Below the pieces are notes generated by a model. The model worked only from the letters and a program-made list of their open reading frames with translations. It ran no database searches and was not told where the DNA came from. 28,327 bases of DNA from a bacterium (lineage in GTDB: Bacteria > Desulfobacterota > JAPLJL01): the NCBI GenBank assembly GCA_028713675.1, contig JAQTNV010000042.1, positions 1-28,327 on the forward strand. The letters run 5' to 3'. This document shows positions 16,379 through 24,223 of the stretch, in pieces. How positions within the stretch are numbered: the first letter of the stretch is position 1; the number at the start of each line of letters is the position of its first letter. The position numbers were made by a program, and so were the translations under genes.

Positions 16379-16440
16379 GGTTGTAAACCCGGGAGGGCCA
16401 GGGGTTGGCCTCGTACTGACGGGCAAATCCAGGAATAAAA

Positions 16441-17886
16441 ATGGTTGTTGTCTGCGGAAAATGCCAGAGAAAATTCAATCTGGATGACGCGAAGATCCCC
16501 GAAGCCGGGGTAAAAGTCCGTTGCTCCAAGTGCGGGTTCACCTTCCTGGTGCAAAAACCCGCTCCGCCCCAGGCGGAGAAGCCCAAAGCTCCCGCGGCCA
16601 GTCCCCGTCCTGCGGCTCCTGCCGCCGCCGCTGCTCCACCCCGGGTCGCCCCGGATGCGAAAAAATCCGCGATCATTCCGAAAGACGAGGACTTTGCCGA
16701 CATTTTCCAGCCCGAGGATGCACCCGCGGCTCCGGCGGCTCCGGCAACTCAGGCAGCTCCGGCAGCTTCGGCAGCTCCGGAGGCAGAAGATGAATTCCGC
16801 GATCTTTTCGCCGAAGAGGGAAAGTCACCGGACTCCTCCCCCGAAGACGTTTTCGGGGATATCTTCGAAACCTCATCCCCGGAGGAGCCGGCCGGGCCTC
16901 CACCCCGGGCTTCCGCCCCCGCCATCCCCAAAGCTCCCGCGCCGAGAAAGGCTTCGAAGCCGGAAGAGCCCGATGACGGCCAGATGGGTCAGGAGTTCAA
17001 GCTGGATGAATTCGGCTCCACCGATGAGGGCGGGTTTGAATCCCCGGTTGCAGCGGCCGGCACCGATATAGCCCCGGCTTCTCCTCCGGTTCAATCTGCG
17101 CCGTCCTCCCCGGCTGAAACCCATAAGACCCCGGAGCCGGCCAAAGATGTCCCGGAATGGGGGTCGATAAAATTCGGCGAAGAAACCGCCGCGGACGGTC
17201 CGACATTGGAGTTGGCCGGCCCGGCCAAACCGGCGGAGCCCGCACCGTCCGCGGAAAAACCCAAGGCCGTTCCGGAGCCCAAGAAGGTGGCCGAGCCCAA
17301 GAAAGCTCCGGAACCCCAGAAGATGCCCTCTCAACCCGCGCCCAGAGTCAAATCTTCCATTGCGCTCGGGCAGAAGGCGAATTATCTCCTCCATACCGCC
17401 TTTATCGTTTTGATGCTTTTCATTCTCATGGGGGTGGGCGAAAGATTCATCCTCAAGAACCCCGTGATGCTCAAGCGGATCGGATTGGGAAGCCTCGCGG
17501 ATGACCTTTACTACCGGCAGATAGCCAAACAACACCAGCTGCTTCCCTTCGGAGTGAAGAGTTACTGGATGGAGAACCAGACCCGGCTGCCGGTCCTGGT
17601 AATCGAGGGGAGGGCGTTCAATGGAACCGGCTCGCCCCTGGATGTTTCCCAGATTTCCGTGGAGTTATCCCAACCCGGCGGAAAACCCCTGGCCACGCGG
17701 GTTTTCCCGATCGGGGTTCCCATCGAGCTGGAGGAGATCAGAAATCTCTCCCCGGATGAGCTGGAGGCCCAGATCCAGAAAAGGGCGGTGGGAATCCACC
17801 TGCCCCCGAGCAACGAGTTCGCCTTCCGATTCCCCCTTCCGGGGATTGCCATCCAGGAACTGGATTATCGCCTCGAGGTAAAGTAG
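16441..17886 (+). CDS. Zinc-ribbon (MJ0042-type) membrane protein with DUF3426-like C-terminus
   Basis: 481 residues. The N-terminus VVCGKCQRKFNLDDAKI carries a zinc ribbon with Cys5, Cys8, Cys28 and Cys31. This is the MJ0042-type finger found at the start of many deltaproteobacterial proteins. Residues about 40-300 are low-complexity Ala/Pro/Glu with a repeated APAAPA-like stretch. One transmembrane helix follows at about 317-338 (LLHTAFIVLMLFILMGVG). The C-terminal region contains LPVLVIEGRAFNGTGSPLDVSQISVEL, like DUF3426/FxLYD-type beta domains thought to lie outside the membrane. AGGA precedes the ATG by 7 bases. It is followed after 4 bases by the next gene, so both form an operon. Function unknown. 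Confidence 0.8.
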   Translation: MVVVCGKCQRKFNLDDAKIPEAGVKVRCSKCGFTFLVQKPAPPQAEKPKAPAASPRPAAPAAAAAPPRVAPDAKKSAIIPKDEDFADIFQPEDAPAAPAAPATQAAPAASAAPEAEDEFRDLFAEEGKSPDSSPEDVFGDIFETSSPEEPAGPPPRASAPAIPKAPAPRKASKPEEPDDGQMGQEFKLDEFGSTDEGGFESPVAAAGTDIAPASPPVQSAPSSPAETHKTPEPAKDVPEWGSIKFGEETAADGPTLELAGPAKPAEPAPSAEKPKAVPEPKKVAEPKKAPEPQKMPSQPAPRVKSSIALGQKANYLLHTAFIVLMLFILMGVGERFILKNPVMLKRIGLGSLADDLYYRQIAKQHQLLPFGVKSYWMENQTRLPVLVIEGRAFNGTGSPLDVSQISVELSQPGGKPLATRVFPIGVPIELEEIRNLSPDELEAQIQKRAVGIHLPPSNEFAFRFPLPGIAIQELDYRLEVK

Positions 17887-17890
17887 AAAT

Positions 17891-18664
17891 TTGAAATCCG
17901 AAAAATCCGCTCCGGAGAGAAACGCCGAGCGGGTGGTCGACCGGGCTTTCGGGGTCAAGGATCGCCGGATGCGAACCGCCATCCTGGGGGAATTTTTAAG
18001 CCTCCTGCCGGTGGACGAATTCCTGGAGGTGGTGCGCATCATCATGGAGCGCTCCGAAAAGAAATCCCCGCGCTACCAGGAAGCCTATTTCAGCCTGATT
18101 GATTCGGAATTTTTGCTGCCTTGGCTCGGGCCGGAGAAAGTGGATGAAATTATCAACCGGGCCCGGGAAACCGGTTACCATGAAATTCTGCGCCTCTTTT
18201 CACCCCGCCACCCGGAAAGTGAAAAACTGGTTCCGGGCGACCTGGAAGTCCCGGCCGGTCTCGAGTATCTGACCCTGGGGGAGAAAAAAAGCCTGGCCAA
18301 GGGCAAGCGGACCCTGATCTGGGAAAAGCTGCTCTTTGACCCCGATCCCACCGTGATCCGCAATGTCCTCCAGAACCCGCGGATGACCGAGCTCGAGGTG
18401 ATCCGGATCGCCTCCCGCCGCCCCGTGCCGGCCGCGGTCCTGAGGGTGATTTTCGACAACCACCGCTGGATCCAGCGCTACCGGGTGAAGCGGACCCTGA
18501 TTTTCAATCCCCACACGCCGGTGGATGTCAGCCGGAATCTCCTGGGATACATGCTTCAGCCGGACCTGGAGGAGATTTCCCAGGATCTAAGCTTGAATCT
18601 TCAGGTCCGGGAAGAGGCGGTTTCCCTGCTGGAAAAAAAGAAGCGCAAAACAGATCAAAGGTGA
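17891..18664 (+). CDS. Conserved hypothetical protein, helical-repeat-like
   Basis: 257 residues from a TTG start at 17891, four bases after the zinc-ribbon gene, so probably co-translated with it. The sequence is mostly helical and charged. The part from about residue 145, LLFDPDPTVIRNVLQNPRMTELEVIRIASRRPVP then LIFNPHTPVDVSRNLLG, has the spacing of leucine-rich-variant or HEAT-like repeats in which asparagine- and proline-containing turns recur. No catalytic motif, signal peptide or membrane segment is visible. It may be a cytoplasmic scaffold partner of the membrane protein encoded upstream; this is inference from the operon alone. Confidence 0.7.
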   Translation: MKSEKSAPERNAERVVDRAFGVKDRRMRTAILGEFLSLLPVDEFLEVVRIIMERSEKKSPRYQEAYFSLIDSEFLLPWLGPEKVDEIINRARETGYHEILRLFSPRHPESEKLVPGDLEVPAGLEYLTLGEKKSLAKGKRTLIWEKLLFDPDPTVIRNVLQNPRMTELEVIRIASRRPVPAAVLRVIFDNHRWIQRYRVKRTLIFNPHTPVDVSRNLLGYMLQPDLEEISQDLSLNLQVREEAVSLLEKKKRKTDQR

Positions 18665-18805
18665 AAGCTCAAAGGTCAAAGGAAAAACCTAAGAGCCAAG
18701 AGCAAAATTCGTTTGTCGGGTTTATTGGGTTTAAACCTATCACCTATCACCTATAACCATGTTTTCTGCTTACTGCCTACTGCCTACTGCCTACTGCTCA
18801 CTCCC
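18655..18805. repeat. Series of degenerate 7-bp tandem arrays after the hypothetical gene
   Basis: Three different 7-bp arrays are strung together. TCAAAGG-like units (18655-18682) overlap the stop codon at 18662-18664. CCTATCA-like units lie at about 18736-18756. TACTGCC units (18771-18805) have three perfect copies followed by TACTGCT and CACTCCC. No gene or other signal is seen in this 235-base gap apart from the tatA terminator. Confidence 0.7.
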
Positions 18806-18823
18806 TACTTTCGGTCTGCCCCC

Positions 18824-18850
18824 AAAAAGAAACGCGGCCCGGAGGCCGCG
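18824..18850 (-). terminator. Intrinsic terminator of tatA
   Basis: On the minus strand CGCGGCC (18844-18850) and GGCCGCG (18833-18839) form a 7-bp GC stem with a 4-base loop, followed directly by TTTCTTTTT (18824-18832). It lies 50 bases downstream of the tatA stop. Confidence 0.8.
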
Positions 18851-18858
18851 GCTGATTC

Positions 18859-18900
18859 TTTTATCTTTTATCTTTGAGCTTTAAGCTTTGAGCTTTGAGC
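18859..18900. repeat. 7-bp tandem array abutting the tatA stop codon
   Basis: Six 7-bp units (TTTTATC twice, TTTGAGC three times, TTTAAGC once, plus-strand reading) run up to base 18900, touching the last base of the tatA stop codon. Confidence 0.65.
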
Positions 18901-19085
18901 TACCCTTTCCCCTTGTCCTTGCCTTCCTCGATGGCAGCCTTGTCATCCTCCTTGGTGGCTTTCTTGAAGTTGCGGATGCCTTTGCCGATGGCGGTGCCGA
19001 CATCGGGGAGCTTGCCCGCGCCGAAAATAATCAGGACGATGACCAGGATTATGATTAACTCAGTCGGACCGATATTGCCAAGCAT
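18900..19085 (-). CDS. tatA: Twin-arginine translocase subunit TatA/E
   Basis: 61 residues: short periplasmic start, a single transmembrane helix ([18 protein letters not shown]), the hinge [16 protein letters not shown] forming the amphipathic helix, and a charged cytoplasmic tail rich in Lys, Asp and Glu. The [21 protein letters not shown] segment is diagnostic of TatA/E. It builds the protein-conducting part of the Tat system, which exports folded proteins. GGGAGG (19090-19095) is a strong ribosome binding site four bases from the ATG. tatB and tatC are not in the window. It has its own promoter and terminator, so it is probably monocistronic. Confidence 0.93.
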   Translation of the reverse strand: MLGNIGPTELIIILVIVLIIFGAGKLPDVGTAIGKGIRNFKKATKEDDKAAIEEGKDKGKG

Positions 19086-19127
19086 ATTTCCTCCCTTTTT
19101 TACTGATAAATCTTTGGAACTGGTTGT

Positions 19128-19155
19128 ATTCTAATCCAAGGGTTCCGATTTTCAA
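19128..19155 (-). promoter_or_regulatory. Candidate promoter of tatA
   Basis: On the minus strand TTGAAA (19150-19155), 16-base spacer, TAGAAT (19128-19133), about 42 bases upstream of the tatA ATG. Confidence 0.55.
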
Positions 19156-19180
19156 AGCCTTTCTTTGTCTTTCATAAAAT

Positions 19181-19236
19181 GTAGGGGCGGGGTTCATCCC
19201 CGCCCTAAGGAGGGAGGGCACAAGGCCCTCCCCTAC
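19181..19236. repeat. Dispersed double-hairpin repeat GTAGGGG...CCCCTAC
   Basis: Terminal inverted repeats GTAGGGG (19181-19187) and CCCCTAC (19230-19236) enclose two strong hairpins: GGGCGGGG/CCCCGCCC (19185-19205) and GGGAGGGC/GCCCTCCC (19212-19232). It sits between the outer-membrane gene and the tatA promoter, and could end transcription of the former. Confidence 0.7.
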
Positions 19237-19270
19237 GAATTAAAGGGATTCTAATCGAATGTTTCACCGG

Positions 19271-20620
19271 TTAAAAGAGGAAGCTGACGGAAGTGACCAG
19301 CCGGTAAAGCGGGCGCTGGCTTTCCATTTTGATGGCATTGACGCTGGCGGAGGCGGCTTTCCCGGGATAGAAAAAGCTGTTGACCAGGTCGATTTTGATA
19401 TTGGGGGAGGGAGTGTACTGGAGATCCAGGTCGGCCTCGGTTCCTACGAAGGTGCTTGCCAGGGAGTTATGGGGGTTCAGGGTGAGCGCCGCCCCCAGGA
19501 TCAGCGCGGGCGTGATCTTGGGGGTGACCGGGTAGCCGATTTTCGCGTCCAGGAGCAGGAACCCGCTTCGGAGCCGGAAGAAATTGCCCCGGGATTCGCC
19601 GGTCTGCTCGCCGATCAGCTCATCGAGGTTATCTCCCCAGTCCCGGATTGGATCCTCGGTCAGGATCATGGTGGAGGCCCGGGACTTGCCGGAGTAAAGA
19701 AAAGCGTAATTTTTTTCATTGCGGTCGAAATCATCATCCGGGCTGAGAGCCATTACTTGCAGGTCCAGCTGGAGAGGCGAGGGCCGGAGCCGGGCGTAAC
19801 CCTGGGCGGCCCAGGCCAGGGTTTTTTCGATATTTCCGCCGAACGCCGCCAGTTTGGATTCGCCGTATTGGAAGGCGATATCCCCGCCGATCTCCCGACC
19901 CGGGGTATTTCTCCGCACGCTTAAGACCGGCGTGAAGAGCCAGCGGGCATGATCGATCTCGGAACCGTCATAGAGATAAGAAAGCCCGACCCCCAGGTCA
20001 TGATCTCCCGGGAGCTGGCGCGCGACCGTCACGGAGCCGGCCAGGATATCGTTATGGAAATTAATCCGGTCCAGCTCGAAACCCTCGCGGGTCTGATCGG
20101 GAAGCTCGCCGAAAGCGATATTCAGGAGCACCGGGCCGGTGGCGATCTGGGAGCTGGCCGCCCCGATCCAGTGATTGAGGAAGAGCCCGGAAGGATCCTC
20201 GAGACGCTGGTATCCCACCCGGAGGGAGAATTTGGGGGTGAACTCGGTCTCGCCGTAAATCTGGCGCTGCTTAAAAATGAGGGCGGTCTGATTTTCACCG
20301 GCGGCGAAATCCGGGTTATTCCGGCTCCAGGCATCCATTCCCAGTTCGGATTCGTAAAAAATCCAGGTTTCCGGGTTGAGGGAATACTGCAGCTTGGGAT
20401 TCACGAAGGTGACAAATTCCCCTACCGTTTGACCGGATTTATTGTAGACGGGATGGGAACCGTCGAAATCGCTGTCGGTCTGGAAGCGGAGAATGTTCTG
20501 GAATGCGCCCGAAAGCTCGACCTTTTCGCCCAGGCTTTCTGCCCGGACGCGGGCGGAAAGGCCGAGAAGGAGGATTGCGCCGCAGATAATCAGGATTTTT
20601 TTATTAAATTTAAGAAACAT
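19271..20620 (-). CDS. Outer-membrane beta-barrel protein, porin/AlgE-like
   Basis: About 449 residues from the ATG at 20618-20620. The open frame extends to 20878 but that part is a translated dispersed repeat and overlaps the upstream gene. The N-terminus MFLKFNKKILIICGAILLLGLSARVRAE is a Sec signal peptide with a likely cleavage after ARA-like residues. The mature part is a succession of amphipathic strands with many aromatic residues (PKLQYSLNPETWIFYESELGM, PKFSLRVGYQRLEDPSGLFLNHW) and ends in SVSFLF, the terminal Phe typical of BAM substrates. The overall style resembles alginate-export/AlgE-like porins, but the family is uncertain. It follows the GH5 gene on the same strand, so it may help uptake or export of glycan products. 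Confidence 0.75.
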   Translation of the reverse strand: MFLKFNKKILIICGAILLLGLSARVRAESLGEKVELSGAFQNILRFQTDSDFDGSHPVYNKSGQTVGEFVTFVNPKLQYSLNPETWIFYESELGMDAWSRNNPDFAAGENQTALIFKQRQIYGETEFTPKFSLRVGYQRLEDPSGLFLNHWIGAASSQIATGPVLLNIAFGELPDQTREGFELDRINFHNDILAGSVTVARQLPGDHDLGVGLSYLYDGSEIDHARWLFTPVLSVRRNTPGREIGGDIAFQYGESKLAAFGGNIEKTLAWAAQGYARLRPSPLQLDLQVMALSPDDDFDRNEKNYAFLYSGKSRASTMILTEDPIRDWGDNLDELIGEQTGESRGNFFRLRSGFLLLDAKIGYPVTPKITPALILGAALTLNPHNSLASTFVGTEADLDLQYTPSPNIKIDLVNSFFYPGKAASASVNAIKMESQRPLYRLVTSVSFLF

Positions 20621-20638
20621 TTTTACCAAATAAATTTT

Positions 20639-20699
20639 GTCATTCCCGCGAAAGCGGGAATCCAGGAAATACTGGATTCCGGGTCGAGCCCGGAATGAC
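20639..20699. repeat. Pair of dispersed GTCATTCC palindromes between the GH5 and barrel genes
   Basis: Two inward-facing hairpins, GTCATTCCCGC...GCGGGAATCCAG (20639-20665) and CTGGATTCCGGG...CCCGGAATGAC (20672-20699), together form a larger palindrome. This is the same family as 3884-4008. It fills most of the 94-base gap between the two minus-strand genes. Confidence 0.85.
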
Positions 20700-20714
20700 G
20701 ATAGAATACACATA

Positions 20715-23069
20715 TTATTCAAAATCCCCGGGATTCCCGCGGCTGAGCACTCGGTCATCCTGGAAGAAATACTGCCATCCCAGGTTTTCCTGGCCGTCGA
20801 GCGGCGGGAGGATCCGGATTTTGTGGATGTGTCCGGGTTCGTCGGCGGTGGGGTAATAGAAGAGCGTGGTGTTTTCATGGTCGTAAACTGCGTAACCGTC
20901 GGTGATCCAGAGATAGAAACCGGCGGAGTAGTAGAGGTCGTAGGGAATGAAGATCTCGGTCGGGGCGTTGGTTTCCTTGCTTTGAAAGGAAAGTTCGTAT
21001 TCCCCGAGCCGGTTGACCTCGCCCTTATCCCGGTCGAAGTAATGGAGCTGGGAGTAGAAATGCATGGAAACCGGCTTCCCGGAAAGGAAGGTCGGATGCG
21101 GGCGGCTGTAGGCCTCCTCGCCCCGGGGCTCCCAAGCCGGAGCCGGACCGATCACGGAGAAATCCTCGTTGTTCCAGCCCTCGCCCCGGGCATAGGTGAC
21201 TTCCGGGGACCAGCACCACTGCATGTGGCTTAAAAGCATCTCCTCGAAGTTCTCGTAGTAATTGTCCAGGATTTCCTGGGAGACCGGGTAATCGACCTCG
21301 GGGTCGGTCGGATTGACTTGGGTAGCTTTTAAAATCCCCTTATTGTCTCCTTCGGTAAGCCAGCCATTGAAGTTGTATTCGGTCCCGTATTCGCCCAGGA
21401 CCACCGGGATGTTGCCGAGGGAGTATTTGGCCTTCTTGATCGCCCCTTCGAGGCTGGGCTTGAAATCGCGGAAACGCCATTCCGCGGAGGTAAAGTTCCG
21501 GGGGCCCGTGTTGAACCCGAGGTTCGGGTAAATATCCGGATACCAGTGGGGTTCGTAGACCACGTGGTTCAGGCCCGCCGGGCGGGTCATGTTCTGTTCG
21601 TAATAGGAGATCCCCAGGGTTCCGCCCAGGGCGGTATCGAGCCCGATGGCCGGCTCGATCCAGATGACCGCCCGCGGGTCCACGGTCTGGATCGCGGCGC
21701 CGACCTTCTCGAAGAAGGGCTGCATGTAATTCTTGTCGAACCCGATGTTCAGGCCCATCATGCCCATCAGGCTGGCGTCCTGGAACCCCCATTTTTCCTT
21801 GGTGGCGGGCAGGTTGTCCGGAGGAATTATCTGCAGGGCGACCAGGAGATTAAAGAGGTCCTTGACCATCTGCATCATCTCTATATTGGGATGGGATTGG
21901 GCGGGGTCGCTCATGTAATTGAGCATCTCGACGACTTGGTCGAACGCCCCCATCTCGAAAGCGGCCGCGGCCAGCGTCAAGACCAGGAAGAACCCGACCG
22001 GCTCATTGATGATGTCATAACCGATCACGTTGGGATAATCTTTGACCTTTTTCGCGATCTCGACCCAGGAAGCGGTGTATTGATCCTGAAGGAAATCCTG
22101 AATGTTTCTCCCATTGGCCGAACGGTGGCCCTGCTCGTCGACCAGAAGAGTGGGATAGACATCCCGGCCGGCGAAGAAGGAGGCGAAGCACCTCTGCATG
22201 TCGAGGGAAATGCCCCCGTTGATTCCCCACATGGTCAGGGGGAGGAAGTCGCTGGTCTCGGTGATGTCGAAGGGGCCGTCGGGTTGGACCATTCCTACCA
22301 TTTCAGGGGGGATAGAAAAGCCCGACCCCAGGAATCTTCCCGCCAGGCTGTTGATGGTGGCCAGATCCGTCGCGTTCAGGCGCCCGAATATCCGGGGAGT
22401 TCCCCAGTGCCCGGAATCCAGGTTCTTCTCGGGCATGATGGCCTGCACCGCCCACTTGGGGGCCCCGTCGCCGCGGACCGCGTTGTTATAAGGGGGTTTC
22501 AGGGCCAGAACCATGGCTTCCATGCTCCCGGGCTTTACGAGTCCGTTTTTGATGAAGTCAAAAGCATCATTGAATTTACTGATCATGAAGCGGCTGAAGA
22601 GATCCTGGTGCATGTCCATCAGGACATAGATGTGATGCTCGTTGGCTTTGGCCACGATCTGCTTGATGTATTCCAGATAAGCTTGGTCGAATTTCCCGGG
22701 TGCCTCCGGCTGGACGGCCTCCCAGGTCATGATCAGGCGGATGGAATTGAAGCCGAGGTCATGGAGCTGTTGAAAGTGCCGGTCGGCCTGGTCCAGGGGA
22801 AAGGGCTTGCCGACATAGGAGGGGATGCCGTCCGCATCATTGATGACGAAGCTCTGCTGGTTTTCGTTGGCCGGGAACTTGGCGCTGGCGCTGGCGTTGA
22901 CCCCGTGGAAAAAGACGTAGCGCCCGAACTCATCCTTTATATAACTGAGATCGGTATGAACCCGGGTCAGCTGGTTGGACTGGAAGTCGGGTTTCTTTCC
23001 CTGGCAGCCGGAGAAAGCCACGGCACAGACCAGGAAAAAGAGGACTGTATGTCGATAAACGACTCTCAT
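20715..23069 (-). CDS. GH5 glycoside hydrolase, endoglycosylceramidase-like lipoprotein
   Basis: About 784 residues from the ATG at 23067-23069; an earlier in-frame ATG at 23111 would precede the signal peptide needlessly. The signal MRVVYRHTVLFFLVCAVAFSGC ends in a lipobox with Cys22. The catalytic (beta/alpha)8 barrel shows DEFGRYVFFHGVNASA, LGFNSIRLIMTWEAVQP, VLMDMHQD, GYDIINEP (acid/base near Glu356), VVYEPHWYP and VVLGEYGTE (nucleophile near Glu560). DMHQD and the start motif are typical of endoglycosylceramidase-like GH5 enzymes. A C-terminal beta-domain of about 150 residues follows. It should cut beta-glycosidic bonds of glycolipids or polysaccharides outside the cell. TTGACA on the minus strand at 23107-23112 is a possible -35, without a convincing -10. 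Confidence 0.85.
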   Translation of the reverse strand: MRVVYRHTVLFFLVCAVAFSGCQGKKPDFQSNQLTRVHTDLSYIKDEFGRYVFFHGVNASASAKFPANENQQSFVINDADGIPSYVGKPFPLDQADRHFQQLHDLGFNSIRLIMTWEAVQPEAPGKFDQAYLEYIKQIVAKANEHHIYVLMDMHQDLFSRFMISKFNDAFDFIKNGLVKPGSMEAMVLALKPPYNNAVRGDGAPKWAVQAIMPEKNLDSGHWGTPRIFGRLNATDLATINSLAGRFLGSGFSIPPEMVGMVQPDGPFDITETSDFLPLTMWGINGGISLDMQRCFASFFAGRDVYPTLLVDEQGHRSANGRNIQDFLQDQYTASWVEIAKKVKDYPNVIGYDIINEPVGFFLVLTLAAAAFEMGAFDQVVEMLNYMSDPAQSHPNIEMMQMVKDLFNLLVALQIIPPDNLPATKEKWGFQDASLMGMMGLNIGFDKNYMQPFFEKVGAAIQTVDPRAVIWIEPAIGLDTALGGTLGISYYEQNMTRPAGLNHVVYEPHWYPDIYPNLGFNTGPRNFTSAEWRFRDFKPSLEGAIKKAKYSLGNIPVVLGEYGTEYNFNGWLTEGDNKGILKATQVNPTDPEVDYPVSQEILDNYYENFEEMLLSHMQWCWSPEVTYARGEGWNNEDFSVIGPAPAWEPRGEEAYSRPHPTFLSGKPVSMHFYSQLHYFDRDKGEVNRLGEYELSFQSKETNAPTEIFIPYDLYYSAGFYLWITDGYAVYDHENTTLFYYPTADEPGHIHKIRILPPLDGQENLGWQYFFQDDRVLSRGNPGDFE

Positions 23070-23120
23070 GGTGATGGAGTAAGAATTACAATAATCGGGA
23101 AAGAGTGTCAATTCTTCCCG

Positions 23121-24194
23121 CTACTTCTTACGGTAGTGGATTTTCCGGTCTTTGATCTCCCGGATAATCTTTCCCTGTTCCTCCAGGACCTCGGCGTTCC
23201 CGACCACCTCGGAGATGGCCAGGATGACCTCGAAAGCCGAAACCCCGGGGAAGAGTTCCCGGGAGATATCCATCGGGGAGAGTTCCTTGCTTCCCAGGAT
23301 GGACATGATTTTGCCTTGCCGGTCCTGGTAGAAGCGGCCGAGATCGAGGAGAAGCTGGCGGTGGTTCACAATCGGTTCCCCGTGGCCGGGGAGAACCAGG
23401 TCCAGGTCGAGGGCCAGGACCCGCTGGATCGAAACGAGGTACTGGATCAGGCTCTGGAACCGGGGGAAAGGGTCCGGGCCGGCTTCCCCGTTCTTGGGTT
23501 CCGGGGCCGGGGAAATAAGGGCCGCGTCCAGGTCGGGCAGGGGATTAGGCGAGATATCAGGTAGGATATGGTCGCCGGAAAAGAGGATGCGGTGGCGGGG
23601 TTCGTAAAAGTTGATCATCCCCCGGGTGTGCCCGGGAAAGTTCATCACCTTGAGGGTGACCTGCCCCCATTTGATGATTTCACCGTCATCCACCATTTCC
23701 AGCCTCTCGAGCGGAATGGCGTGGTGCCGGATGGCTTCCGAAATCTGGAGAAGATTGTCCACCTCTTCTTCCGGGAAACCCGCTCCCACCAGGTAATTCT
23801 GGTAGAGGGTTTTTTCGGCTTTCTGTTTTTCAGGAGTGGGCGCCAGGACCTTGGCGCGGTCCAGCGGGTGGATAAAAACCTTGGCTCCGGAGAGGTCCTG
23901 AATTTTGCGGGCGACCCCGTAATGATCCAGGTGGCCGTGGGTCAGGTAAATCCGGCGGACTTCCGCGAAGGTGTGCCCAAGCCGGGCAAAATCCTTTTCC
24001 AGGGTTTCCCAGGTTTCGTCATCGTTCAACCCGGTATCGATCAGAAGCAGGCCGTCACCTTCGATCAGGTAGGCGTTGACCTGGTTGGGGACCGGGTAGG
24101 GAAGACGGGTGGGCAGGGGGTGAATCCCGAGCGATTTCAGGAAGCGCCCGACTTCCGGGTCCTGCGGAGATTTGAATCGGTTGTTCTGCTCCAT
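23121..24194 (-). CDS. Metallo-beta-lactamase-fold hydrolase with C-terminal winged-helix-like region
   Basis: 357 residues, cytoplasmic (no signal peptide). The metal-binding motif is THGHLDH at residues 86-91, with further histidines in FPGHTRGM, FSGDHILPD and LVLPGHGEP, the complete set for a glyoxalase II/LACTB2-like binuclear metallohydrolase. The C-terminal 80 residues (GRFYQDRQGKIMSIL to the end) are helical with a strand, like the winged-helix tail of the LACTB2 branch. Substrate unknown; thioester and nuclease activities both occur among relatives. No Shine-Dalgarno is seen. It lies 51 bases upstream of the GH5 gene and 153 bases downstream of the Etf operon terminator region. Confidence 0.85.
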   Translation of the reverse strand: MEQNNRFKSPQDPEVGRFLKSLGIHPLPTRLPYPVPNQVNAYLIEGDGLLLIDTGLNDDETWETLEKDFARLGHTFAEVRRIYLTHGHLDHYGVARKIQDLSGAKVFIHPLDRAKVLAPTPEKQKAEKTLYQNYLVGAGFPEEEVDNLLQISEAIRHHAIPLERLEMVDDGEIIKWGQVTLKVMNFPGHTRGMINFYEPRHRILFSGDHILPDISPNPLPDLDAALISPAPEPKNGEAGPDPFPRFQSLIQYLVSIQRVLALDLDLVLPGHGEPIVNHRQLLLDLGRFYQDRQGKIMSILGSKELSPMDISRELFPGVSAFEVILAISEVVGNAEVLEEQGKIIREIKDRKIHYRKK

Positions 24195-24223
24195 ATTTTA
24201 ATGGCCCGCTCTACTCTCCGAGC

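Noticed and set aside
16356-16388. Minus-strand promoter for the 65-residue gene (TTTACA and CATAGT)
   Set aside because: The -10 match is poor and would place the transcript start within a few bases of the ATG; not strong enough to list.
18736-18900. Possible CRISPR-like array
   Set aside because: The repeats are 7-bp direct units without spacers or longer repeats, and no cas genes are near.
20741-20760. GAGCACTC as a possible CIRCE half-site
   Set aside because: It lies inside the GH5 coding sequence with no facing GAGTGC arm at the CIRCE spacing and is far from any chaperone gene.
20621-20878. N-terminal extension of the beta-barrel gene
   Set aside because: The extension translates the dispersed GTCATTCC repeat (giving SRFRGNDK-type peptides) and overlaps the GH5 gene. 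The ATG at 20618-20620 begins a proper signal peptide.
21546-23564. 672-codon plus-strand frame opposite the GH5 and metallo-hydrolase genes
   Set aside because: It runs across two real minus-strand genes and the gap between them, with low-complexity Gly/Asp/Val-rich translation and no recognisable domain.
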